A DNA stretch of 64,000 nucleotides from Actinomycetes bacterium (GTDB taxonomy: Bacteria; Actinomycetota; Coriobacteriia; Coriobacteriales; UBA8131). This document shows, piece after piece, positions 1-8,414 of this stretch (position 1 is its first letter; every line of letters begins with the position of its first letter). The stretch covers positions 1 through 64,000 of the forward strand of contig WRGR01000044.1 in NCBI GenBank assembly GCA_009787085.1, in the 5' to 3' direction. The position numbers and the translations under genes were made by a program. The notes beneath the pieces are model-generated. The model was given only the letters and a program-made list of their open reading frames with translations, had not been told where the DNA came from and ran no database searches.

Positions 1-1
1 C

Positions 2-1441
2 AGCCACCAGCCGATGCACTGGCTGGTGGCCACTGCCCCAGCGGAGCGTGTCGATAAGTGGCAGCAGCTGGGTGTGCTGCCGACCAACCCTGACCGTGAG
101 ATCCGCACCGCCATGCACCAGACCTCGATGGGCGTGGACGGCAGCCCGGTCAACACGCTTTTGTCCTGTTTAAAGCTGGGGCTGGTAGACGGCTACAGCG
201 GCCTGCAGATGGGTACGGATATCCAAGACATCCTCTTCGGCATCCCGACGCCGGTGAAGTCGGCTGCCAACTTGGGTGTGCTGAAGGCCGACAACGTGAA
301 CATCATCGTCCACGGCCATATGCCCGAGGTTTCGGAGAAGATCGTGGAATGGGCGCACAAGCTGGAAGACGAGGCCCGTGCCGTGGGCGCCGCCGGCATC
401 ACGCTGGCCGGTGTCTGCTGTTCCGGCAATGAGGTGCTGATGCGCCAGGGCGTACCGCCAGCCGGCAACTACCTGAGCCAAGAGCTGGCTATCGTCACCG
501 GTGCCGTGGAGCTGATGGTGGTGGATGTCCAATGCTTCATGCCATCGATCACCAAGGTGGCCTCCTGCTACCACACCAAGGTCGTCACCACCACGCCTAT
601 CGGCCAGTTGCCGGAGGCTGAGCACTTCCCCTTCACCCCAGACACCGCTGATGCCAAGGCCGCCGAAATCGTGCGGCTGGCCATTGCCAACTTCGCTCGC
701 CGCGACCCGGCCAAGGTGCAGATACCGGACTACCGCTGTGAGGCCTGGGGTGGTTTCAGCGTCGAGAGCATCGTCGCTGCCCTTGCGGCCGTAGATGCCG
801 AGCAGCCCTTAAAGCCGCTGGTTGACAATATTGTGGCCGGCAACGTTTTCGGTGCTGTCGGCGTGGTCGGCTGCAATAACGTCAAGGTGCGCCAAGACTT
901 CCAGACCGTGGAGATGATCAAGCACCTCTTGGCCAATAACGTCTTGGTGGTGGCCACCGGCTGCACGGCTCAGGCCCTTGCCAAGTACGGCTTCTTGAAC
1001 CCGGAAGGTGCCGAGATGTATGCCGGCGATGGCCTGAAGGCTGTGCTGACAGCCGTTGGCGAGGCCGCCGGGTTGGGTGGCCCGCTGCCGCCGGTGCTGC
1101 ATATGGGCAGCTGCGTAGACAACTCCCGTATCGGTGATTTGCTCGGGGCATTGGCCGCTTATCTGGGCATCTCGATCGCCGAGCTGCCAGTGGCGGCCTC
1201 GGCACCAGAGCTGCAGCACGAGAAAGCCGTTTCCATCGGCACTTGGGCAGTAGCGCTCGGGCTGCTGACGCACGTTGGCGTGGTGCCACCGGTGCTCGGC
1301 AGCCCCTTGGTCACCAAGGTGCTCACCGAGGATCTGGAAAGCTTGGTAGGCGGCAAGTTCTTCGTCGAACTTGACCCGATCAAGGCTGCCGACACCATGA
1401 TTCAACATATCGCCGCCAAGCGTCAGGCCCTAGGTATCTGA
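2..1441 (+). CDS. cooS: Anaerobic carbon-monoxide dehydrogenase catalytic subunit, 5'-truncated by window edge
   Basis: Protein contains HQPMHWLVATAPAERVDKWQQLGVLPTNPDREI, GVDGSPVNTLLSCLKLGLVDGYSGLQMGTDIQDILFGIP and GVCCSGNEVLMRQGVPPAGNYLSQELAIVTGAVELMVVDVQC, typical of Ni-CODH CooS. The frame is open to the window start. Confidence 0.95.
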   Translation, partial: SHQPMHWLVATAPAERVDKWQQLGVLPTNPDREIRTAMHQTSMGVDGSPVNTLLSCLKLGLVDGYSGLQMGTDIQDILFGIPTPVKSAANLGVLKADNVNIIVHGHMPEVSEKIVEWAHKLEDEARAVGAAGITLAGVCCSGNEVLMRQGVPPAGNYLSQELAIVTGAVELMVVDVQCFMPSITKVASCYHTKVVTTTPIGQLPEAEHFPFTPDTADAKAAEIVRLAIANFARRDPAKVQIPDYRCEAWGGFSVESIVAALAAVDAEQPLKPLVDNIVAGNVFGAVGVVGCNNVKVRQDFQTVEMIKHLLANNVLVVATGCTAQALAKYGFLNPEGAEMYAGDGLKAVLTAVGEAAGLGGPLPPVLHMGSCVDNSRIGDLLGALAAYLGISIAELPVAASAPELQHEKAVSIGTWAVALGLLTHVGVVPPVLGSPLVTKVLTEDLESLVGGKFFVELDPIKAADTMIQHIAAKRQALGI

Positions 1442-1443
1442 CA

Positions 1444-1929
1444 ATGGTGGAGAAGACCGAAGCGGAGCAGATCCAAGAGATCATCCAACACTACCCGGGT
1501 CAGCGCCGCCATGCCTTAGCGGCGATGCAGGACATGCAGCATTGTTTCAACTATTTGCCGCGGGCCGGCCTAGTGGCGTTGGCTGAGCATATGCACTGCC
1601 CGCTAGTCCAGCTTTACTCCATGGCTACCTTTTACAAGGCCTTGTCGCTGAAACCTAAGGGCCGCCACATCATCAAGGTCTGCGACGGTACCGCCTGCCA
1701 TATCAAGGGTTCGATGAGCATGATCGACGGTGTCCAGCGGCATCTGAAGATCAGCCCCGGTGATGTTAGTGCCGACGGGCAGTTCTCGGTGGAGACTGTG
1801 AACTGCCTTGGTACCTGTGCCTTGGCACCAGTGCTGCTGGTCGACGAGAAGCACTTCGGCAAGGTGACCTTGGGGCAGCTGCCCCAGGTCATCGACTCCT
1901 ATAAGCCGGGGGGTGGAAACGATGGCTGA
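1444..1929 (+). CDS. NAD(P)H-dependent oxidoreductase subunit E / NuoE-like thioredoxin-fold [2Fe-2S] protein
   Basis: NuoE-type YSMATFYKALSLKPKGRHIIKVCDGTACHIKGS ... VNCLGTCALAPVLLVDEKHFGKVT. Confidence 0.92.
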   Translation: MVEKTEAEQIQEIIQHYPGQRRHALAAMQDMQHCFNYLPRAGLVALAEHMHCPLVQLYSMATFYKALSLKPKGRHIIKVCDGTACHIKGSMSMIDGVQRHLKISPGDVSADGQFSVETVNCLGTCALAPVLLVDEKHFGKVTLGQLPQVIDSYKPGGGNDG

Positions 1930-3802
1930 GGTTGCACTGCGTCAGCTGCTGGTCTGCTGTGGTACCGGCTGTCTGGCCAACGATGCCAGAGCGGTGGCCG
2001 ATGCCCTAGAGACAGCGCTGCAAGACGCCAACTTGGACATTTCGGTAGAGCGGGGCAGTGTAGAACTCAAGCGTACCGGCTGTAACGGCTTTTGTGAACG
2101 GGGGCCGATCGTCAAGATCCATCCGGACGATGTCTCCTATTACCGGGTAAAACCAGAGCATGCAGAGAGTATCGTGGCCTCCATCGGCGCTGAGCCTTAC
2201 AAGCCGCTGCTTTTTAGGGGCGACGACAAGCAGCCGGTGACAAGGCAGGTTGACAACCCCTTCTATGCCCACCAGACCAAGATCGCCTTGCGGAACATCG
2301 GTCAGATCGACCCGCTGAACATCGATGACTACCTACAGGCGGGCGGTTATCTGGCCTTGCAAAAGGCCCTGCTGATGCCGACAGATGAGATCATTGCGGC
2401 GGTCGTGGCATCTGGCCTACGTGGCCGAGGCGGTGCTGGGTTTCCGACCGGCATCAAATGGCGTTCGGCCAACAGCTACCCGTCGCTGCCGCGTTATGTG
2501 GTTTGCAATGGCGACGAGGGCGACCCGGGTGCCTTCATGGATCGTTCGATCCTCGAAGGCGACCCGCATTCTGTGATCGAGGGGCTGGCTATTGCCGCTT
2601 TAGCGGTTGGTGCTGAACAGGGTTTTCTCTATATCCGCGACGAATACGGCTTAGCTGTGAAGAATGTAGCAGCAGCCCTTCAAGCCGCTGCCGACTGCGG
2701 CTATCTGGGCGACGATATCTGTGGCAGTGGCCGTAAGCTGAGTTTGGAGATTGTTCGGGGCGGTGGTGCTTTCGTTTGCGGCGAGTCGACGGCGTTGATG
2801 TCGTCGATCGAGGGCTATGTTGGCGAACCGCGTGCCAAGTACATCCGCTCGGTGGAACGTGGCCTCTGGGGCCAGCCGACGGTGCTGAACAACGTCGAGA
2901 CCCTGGCCAACGTACCCTATATCATCACCTTTGGCGGTGCCGAGTACGCCAAGGTGGGTACAGCAGGCTCCAAGGGCACTAAGGTTTTCTCTTTAGTTGG
3001 CAAGGTCAAGCGCTCTGGGTTGGTGGAAGTGCCGATGGGGGTGACGTTGCGCAGCCTGATCTATGACGTTGGCGGCGGCATTGCCCAGGATCGGCCATTC
3101 AAGGCCATCCAAACTGGCGGCCCTTCCGGCGGCTGCTTGCCGGAAAGCCTGTTGGACTTGGAAGTAGACTTCGAGAGCCTGTTGGAGCACCATGCCATGG
3201 TCGGCTCCGGCGGCATGATCGTCATGGACGACCGCAGTTGCATGGTGGAGGTTGCCCACTACTATGTTGATTTCCTCTGCGGCGAGAGTTGTGGCAAGTG
3301 TACTCCCTGTCGCGAGGGGCTGCGCCACATGCGCGACATCCTGGCTGGCATCTGTGCCGGGCACGGCCAGCCCTCGGATATCGATGAGCTGGAGGAACTG
3401 GCCTTCTGTTTGCAGGAAGCTGCACTTTGTGCCTTGGGCAAGACAGCGGCCAACCCGGTGCTCTCTACCTTGCGCTACTTCCGTGAAGAGTTCGAGGCGC
3501 ACTTAAACGAGCAGCGTTGCCCGGCCGGGGTCTGCCCGAGCCTGACGGTCATGCAGGTCGATAGCGAAGCTTGTACCGCCTGTGGCGCCTGCTTCAAGGC
3601 TTGCCCGGTGGGGGCGGTGCATCAGCTGGCGGCTGTTGGCGCTGCCGCCGCAGTGGACGAGCACCAGGCAGGCAATGACAAGAAAGCCGATAAGCCGCGC
3701 TACGAGGTGGACGTGATGGCTTGCACTGCCTGCGGCAGCTGCCGCGAGGCCTGTCGCTTCGAAGCTGTGAAGGCCGTCAAGAAGGAGGCAGTATGCGCTT
3801 GA
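1913..3802 (+). CDS. NuoF-like NADH-binding (FMN) diaphorase subunit with N-terminal [2Fe-2S] thioredoxin-like domain and C-terminal 2x[4Fe-4S] ferredoxin
   Basis: SGLRGRGGAGFPTGIKW, YVVCNGDEGDPGAFMDRSILEGDPHSVIEG, GESCGKCTPCREG; CTACGACFKACP and CTACGSCREACR at the C-terminus. Confidence 0.94.
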   Translation: METMAEVALRQLLVCCGTGCLANDARAVADALETALQDANLDISVERGSVELKRTGCNGFCERGPIVKIHPDDVSYYRVKPEHAESIVASIGAEPYKPLLFRGDDKQPVTRQVDNPFYAHQTKIALRNIGQIDPLNIDDYLQAGGYLALQKALLMPTDEIIAAVVASGLRGRGGAGFPTGIKWRSANSYPSLPRYVVCNGDEGDPGAFMDRSILEGDPHSVIEGLAIAALAVGAEQGFLYIRDEYGLAVKNVAAALQAAADCGYLGDDICGSGRKLSLEIVRGGGAFVCGESTALMSSIEGYVGEPRAKYIRSVERGLWGQPTVLNNVETLANVPYIITFGGAEYAKVGTAGSKGTKVFSLVGKVKRSGLVEVPMGVTLRSLIYDVGGGIAQDRPFKAIQTGGPSGGCLPESLLDLEVDFESLLEHHAMVGSGGMIVMDDRSCMVEVAHYYVDFLCGESCGKCTPCREGLRHMRDILAGICAGHGQPSDIDELEELAFCLQEAALCALGKTAANPVLSTLRYFREEFEAHLNEQRCPAGVCPSLTVMQVDSEACTACGACFKACPVGAVHQLAAVGAAAAVDEHQAGNDKKADKPRYEVDVMACTACGSCREACRFEAVKAVKKEAVCA

Positions 3803-4533
3803 CCATCGATGGGGTTGCCTGTGAAGCCGAGGCCGGGGAGTTCGTGAAGGCCGTCGCCGAGCGGGCTGGCATTACCATACCATCCATCTGCCATCATTCG
3901 GCCCTGCCCGGTCTGGCAGCCTGCCGCCTCTGCCTAGTCGAGGCCACTCCGGCCGGCAAGAGAACGGAAGTAGTCACCTCCTGTGTCTATCCGGTTAGCG
4001 AGGGGCTGCAGGTGGTGACGATGAGCGAGCGCATCCAGCGGTTGCGCCGCACAGTTTTAAAGCTGCTGATCTGCCGGGCACCAGCAGCCGAAGGCCGCTT
4101 GGCCGAGTACTGCCAGGAGTATGGTGTCCAAAACAACTTCACACCGCCTGATCCAGACGAGAAGTGCATTCTCTGCGGCCTTTGTGTCAAAGCCTGTGAA
4201 GAGCTGGGGCCTGCGGCCATTGCCACTGTGATGCGCGGCGTGGACAAGCAGATCCAGTCGGCTTTCGCCGAGGCACCAACAGACTGCATTGGCTGTTCCA
4301 GCTGCGCCAAAGTCTGTCCGACCGGCAAAATCAGCTGCACAGACGACGGCGAATCCCGCGTCATCTGGGGCAAACGCTTCCATTTGGAGAAATGCCCGGT
4401 CTGCGGCCGTCCCTTCGCTACCAGCGAAGAGCTGGCCTGGTTGACCCACCGCCAAGTCGGCGAGAGCCTTGATTTGACCCTCTGCCCCAGCTGCCGGGCT
4501 CAGCAAGCTGCAAAACAGTCGGTCAGAGGCTAG
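3793..4533 (+). CDS. NuoG/HoxU-like iron-sulfur subunit with C-terminal zinc-ribbon-like CPVCG...CPSC
   Basis: MRLTIDGVACEAEAGEFVKAVAERAGITIPSICHHSALPGLAACRLCLVEA; CILCGLCVKACEE and CIGCSSCAKVCPTGKI. Start chosen at ATG 3793 after GAAGGAGG. Confidence 0.88.
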   Translation: MRLTIDGVACEAEAGEFVKAVAERAGITIPSICHHSALPGLAACRLCLVEATPAGKRTEVVTSCVYPVSEGLQVVTMSERIQRLRRTVLKLLICRAPAAEGRLAEYCQEYGVQNNFTPPDPDEKCILCGLCVKACEELGPAAIATVMRGVDKQIQSAFAEAPTDCIGCSSCAKVCPTGKISCTDDGESRVIWGKRFHLEKCPVCGRPFATSEELAWLTHRQVGESLDLTLCPSCRAQQAAKQSVRG

Positions 4534-4557
4534 GGGAGCGCCGACCAACGTGAAAAG

Positions 4558-4592
4558 CCGTCGCTGCGGGCTTGTCCAGCAGCGACGGTTTT
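4558..4592 (+). terminator. Rho-independent terminator after the CODH-diaphorase operon
   Basis: CCGTCGCTGC-N11-GCAGCGACGG followed by TTTT. Confidence 0.75.
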
Positions 4593-4624
4593 GTGGCACC
4601 AAGCCGCCGAGTTGTTAGGCACGT

Positions 4625-4655
4625 CATTGCGGGTTCGACCCGCAATGATTTTTTT
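4625..4655 (+). terminator. Second rho-independent terminator hairpin
   Basis: CATTGCGGGT-TCG-ACCCGCAATG followed by ATTTTTTT. Confidence 0.75.
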
Positions 4656-4908
4656 GTCCTGTGATCAAGGAATCGTCAAAAAAGCGACTTTGCATTTTCG
4701 CAAAATCATCGTAATGTTTCCTCATGACATCAGTGATAGATTTTTTGGTGTCTCGGGCGCAGGGTCGTTTGTAACAGGCCGGGTTTTGAACAGCGTGAGC
4801 AGCGTGGGTAGTACATGTGGGCACTAGGTGTGAGCAATCGCACCAGCCGTTAGTTACGGCTGCCTAACCACCAACTGACCTTGGTGGCCGGTGGTTTATA
4901 CTGGGCTA

Positions 4909-5340
4909 ATGACGATTATGGCCTTGGACATCGGCAAGGTGCGAACCGGTGTCGCAATCAGCGATCCCAGCGATCGTATCGCTCATCCGGTAACTGTGCT
5001 TCCCTCCCTAGAACTGAGGGCGGGTTCATCGGCCTTCTGTCGACTGCTTTCCGATTACCAAGTAAAAAGCCTGCTTGTCGGTTTGCCGCTGTCGCTTGAC
5101 GGTGTTGAGCATGGGCAAGCCTCTTGGGTGCGAGACGTGGCCAACGAGCTTGGCAGCCGCTACGAGATGCCGGTCTCGTTTCACGATGAACGCCTGACCA
5201 GCCGTCAAGCACGGGAGATGATGCGTGGCTCTGGCTTAAGCGAGCGGCAGATGCGTGGCCGTTTGGATATGGTTGCAGCAAGTTTGATACTTCAAGACTA
5301 CCTAGATGGGCAGGGGACTTCAGAGAGAGGTCACCAATGA
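4909..5340 (+). CDS. ruvX: Holliday junction resolvase-like YqgF/RuvX
   Basis: MALDIGKVRTGVAISDP...LLVGLPLSLDG...FHDERLTSRQA...DMVAASLILQDYLD. Confidence 0.88.
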   Translation: MTIMALDIGKVRTGVAISDPSDRIAHPVTVLPSLELRAGSSAFCRLLSDYQVKSLLVGLPLSLDGVEHGQASWVRDVANELGSRYEMPVSFHDERLTSRQAREMMRGSGLSERQMRGRLDMVAASLILQDYLDGQGTSERGHQ

Positions 5341-5440
5341 GAAAGTCCATCTATGCAGGGAAAAGGTGGCAGTGACAGTGCGGCATCTGGCAGAAAAGCC
5401 ATCTAAACGGCGGTCGAAAAAGCCTTGTGATCCTAGGCCC

Positions 5441-6643
5441 ATGAACACCATGGAGCCTGCCGCTAAGTCTCGGAAGCCGCGTCGGGTCGGGCATTTTGCG
5501 CACGTCTCCACATCCGGGGCTACTCAGGAGCGGGAGCTGTACTCGGCCAAAGAACATCGCCGTCGAACCGGCAAGAGCACGCTGCTCAGGAACTTGATCG
5601 TCGTTGTCTGTGTGCTGGCCGTGGGCGTTGGCATCTGGGTCAATGTGCCGAGGATACAGGGCTTCTTGACACAGGCCTTTTTCAAGACCACGGAGATACC
5701 GGCTGGCCAGCTGCGTGAGATTCGGATTCCGGACGGTGCATCGGCCATGGGCATAGCTAAGATCCTTAAAGACAACGATCTAATAACCGATCAACTGGCC
5801 TTTATTGCGGCAGTTGAGGCCAAGGGGGCCACCAGCAGTTTGAAGCCGGGTAACTACCAACTAACCACTGGTCTAGCCAACGAGCGGCTGGTTGACCAAC
5901 TGGTGGCCGGGCCAGCGGCGATGGGTATCAAGTTGACCATCCCGGAAGGATTAACCATCGAGCAAACGGCGGCAGTTGTCGAGAAGGCCTGTGGCATTCC
6001 GGCCGACCAGTTCATCAAAGAATGCCATTCGGCGAATAGTTACGCCGACCAGTTTCCGTTCCTCAAAGACTGTCCAGACAATTCGCTGGAGGGATATTTG
6101 TTCCCCAAGACCTATCAAATTCCTGAAGGGGCGGCTGCCAGTGACGTGGTACGCCTGATGCTCAAACAGTTCCAGACCGAGACAGCCAGTCTGGATTTGA
6201 GCTACACCGCGTCCCGTGATCTGAGCCTACGGGACGTGGTAATCATTGCATCCTTGGTTGAACGGGAGACTTACCAGCCTGACGAGAGGCCGTTGGTGGC
6301 ATCGGTGATCATGAATCGCCTTCGGGATAAGATGAAGTTGCAGATCTGTTCCACGGTGGTCTATGCTTTGGGGCCGAACAGTCGTGACTGGGGGGTGAAC
6401 CCACTGCTTTATGCCGATTTGGAAGTGGATAGCCCCTATAACACCTACCGTATCGATGGGCTGCCCCCTGGCCCCATCTGCTCACCGCAGTTAGCATCGC
6501 TTAAGGCGGCAGCCCAGCCTCAAGAAACCTCATACCTTTACTATGTGCTGACCTCCAAAGAGGGTCACCATACCTTTTGTAAGAACGCTGAGGAGTTCGA
6601 GGCGGCCAATGTTGTTTACCGTAAAGTCTTCGGATTGAATTGA
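5441..6643 (+). CDS. mltG: Endolytic transglycosylase MltG (YceG-like)
   Basis: IPEGLTIEQTAAVVEKA, LEGYLFPKTYQIPEGA, IIASLVERETYQPDERPLVASVIMNRL, YNTYRIDGLPPGPICSP. Start uncertain (ORF opens at 5306). Confidence 0.9.
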   Translation: MNTMEPAAKSRKPRRVGHFAHVSTSGATQERELYSAKEHRRRTGKSTLLRNLIVVVCVLAVGVGIWVNVPRIQGFLTQAFFKTTEIPAGQLREIRIPDGASAMGIAKILKDNDLITDQLAFIAAVEAKGATSSLKPGNYQLTTGLANERLVDQLVAGPAAMGIKLTIPEGLTIEQTAAVVEKACGIPADQFIKECHSANSYADQFPFLKDCPDNSLEGYLFPKTYQIPEGAAASDVVRLMLKQFQTETASLDLSYTASRDLSLRDVVIIASLVERETYQPDERPLVASVIMNRLRDKMKLQICSTVVYALGPNSRDWGVNPLLYADLEVDSPYNTYRIDGLPPGPICSPQLASLKAAAQPQETSYLYYVLTSKEGHHTFCKNAEEFEAANVVYRKVFGLN

Positions 6644-6659
6644 GGTAGGTGATTTAGGG

Positions 6660-7163
6660 ATGCCTACGCGTTTGACCTTGATGCCCGATATCTACTTAAG
6701 CTCAGTGTTGCGCATTGACCAGCAATTCCTTAGTGAGCGACGGATACGTGCCTTGCTGATGGACATCAACAATACCTTGGTGCCTAGGAGCACTAACGAA
6801 CCCCCTCCAGATGTCTTGGCTTGGATTTCCGGATTGAAGCTTAGTGGTATTAGGATGTGCCTAGTCTCTAACAACTGGCATCGCAGTATAATGGCCTATG
6901 CCAAAGCCTTCGACTTGCCATTGGTCTACCGGGCAGTGAAGCCCTTGCCCTTTGCTTTGATGGCCGGCAAGCATATTGTTAGAACACCGGCACGGCAAAT
7001 CGCGGTGGTCGGTGACCAGTTGTTCACCGACATGGCCGGTGCCCGCTTGCTGGGCATGCAAGCCATATTGGTGAAGCCGCAGTCGACAGTCGAGCCGCCG
7101 CACACCCTGCTGCTCAGGAACGTCGAGAAGCTGCTGTTGAGAGGTGTCAGGGCTGAGGACTGA
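6660..7163 (+). CDS. YqeG family HAD-type phosphatase
   Basis: LLMDINNTLVPRSTNEPPPDVLAWI...VSNNW...PFALMAGK...VVGDQLFTDMAGARLLGM. Confidence 0.85.
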   Translation: MPTRLTLMPDIYLSSVLRIDQQFLSERRIRALLMDINNTLVPRSTNEPPPDVLAWISGLKLSGIRMCLVSNNWHRSIMAYAKAFDLPLVYRAVKPLPFALMAGKHIVRTPARQIAVVGDQLFTDMAGARLLGMQAILVKPQSTVEPPHTLLLRNVEKLLLRGVRAED

Positions 7164-7291
7164 TAGCCGCAAGGCCGTCGTCGGCCTAGTCAGGGGGTTA
7201 TCGAGCTGCTGGGGGGAGTTTGGCTTGAGATGCTGTTGCGCAGCTAAGCTAAACGGCGGCTGGGGATAGGAATTAGACAAGGAAGCTTGAG

Positions 7292-8395
7292 ATGACTGTG
7301 CAGCGCTTGCGACTACAATTGCCGGGTGGTGGTGGTTACGATATCCGTATCGGCTCTGGAGTGCTTGGTGATCTGAGCGCTGACCTCGTTGCCCGAGGCA
7401 GTAGCCGCCGGGTAATGCTACTCACTGACGAGCACTTGGAAGAGCTGTATTTGCCCAGTGTGCAAAACTCCTTGGCAGATGCTGGTTTTGACTGCTTGAG
7501 CTTGGTGGTACCTGCTGGTGAGGCCAGTAAGGGTCTGGAAGTGGTGACCGAGCTTTGGCAGTCCTTAGCCGCAGCCAAAATCAGCGGCAGTGACCTGCTG
7601 CTGATTTTGGGGGGAGGGGTGCTGACCGACCTAGGAGGCTTTGTGGCCAGCGCTTGGCAGCGGGGTTTGCGATATGCCTGCCTGCCAACGACCTTGATGG
7701 CTATGGCCGATGCGGCCATCGGCGGTAAGACGGCATTGAACTTGCCAGGGGGGCGTAACCTGATAGGCACTGTCTGGCAACCTTGTTTTGTCGGAGCCGA
7801 TTTGGAGACATTGGCCAGTTTGCCAGAAGAGCATTGGTCAAGTGGTTTGGCTGCTGTTGCGCGTGCTGCCCTCGTGACCGGTGCTGAGGACTGGGAGTGG
7901 CTTATTGGACATGCCAAAGCGCTATGCTGCCGCCAGCCGGATGCGGTGCAAAAGGCCGTGTTCAATGCAGCTAGCTCTAAGGCTCGAGCAGTGGCGGCCG
8001 ATGAGCGGCAAGAAAGCCCGGCTTATGGTGCGCTGTTGGCATATGGCCAGGAGTTTGGCCATGCCTTGGAGCTGGAAAGCGGCTTTCAGATACCGCACGG
8101 CCAGGCAATTGCTGAGGGCATGCGCTTTATGGCCCAGTTGGCAGTAGAGGCAATAGGTGCCGCCCCGACCTTCGCCGATGCGCAAGTGGTTCTGCTGGAC
8201 AGTTTGGGGCTGCCGGCCTTTGCTGGCCAATTCAGTGCCGATGCGCTATATGATCGGATTCTGCGCAGTAACAAGCGTTTTGGGGGAGGCCTCCGCCTTG
8301 TGCTGGCCACTGCCCCGGGGCAGCTGCATCTAGTGGAGGTTGACCCCGACCTGATAAAGGTATACTTGACCTACTGGGAAGAGTCCTGGAAATAA
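7292..8395 (+). CDS. aroB: 3-dehydroquinate synthase
   Basis: LLILGGGVLTDLGGFVASAWQRGLRYACLPTTLMAMADAAIGGKTALNLPGGRNLIGTVWQP. Confidence 0.92.
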   Translation: MTVQRLRLQLPGGGGYDIRIGSGVLGDLSADLVARGSSRRVMLLTDEHLEELYLPSVQNSLADAGFDCLSLVVPAGEASKGLEVVTELWQSLAAAKISGSDLLLILGGGVLTDLGGFVASAWQRGLRYACLPTTLMAMADAAIGGKTALNLPGGRNLIGTVWQPCFVGADLETLASLPEEHWSSGLAAVARAALVTGAEDWEWLIGHAKALCCRQPDAVQKAVFNAASSKARAVAADERQESPAYGALLAYGQEFGHALELESGFQIPHGQAIAEGMRFMAQLAVEAIGAAPTFADAQVVLLDSLGLPAFAGQFSADALYDRILRSNKRFGGGLRLVLATAPGQLHLVEVDPDLIKVYLTYWEESWK

Positions 8396-8414
8396 GATGA
8401 TTGGAGAGGGACAC

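Noticed and set aside
809-1408. 199-aa minus-strand ORF antisense to cooS
   Set aside because: Shadow ORF in GC-rich DNA with a low-complexity His/Gln/Arg-rich product; the plus strand has unambiguous CooS.
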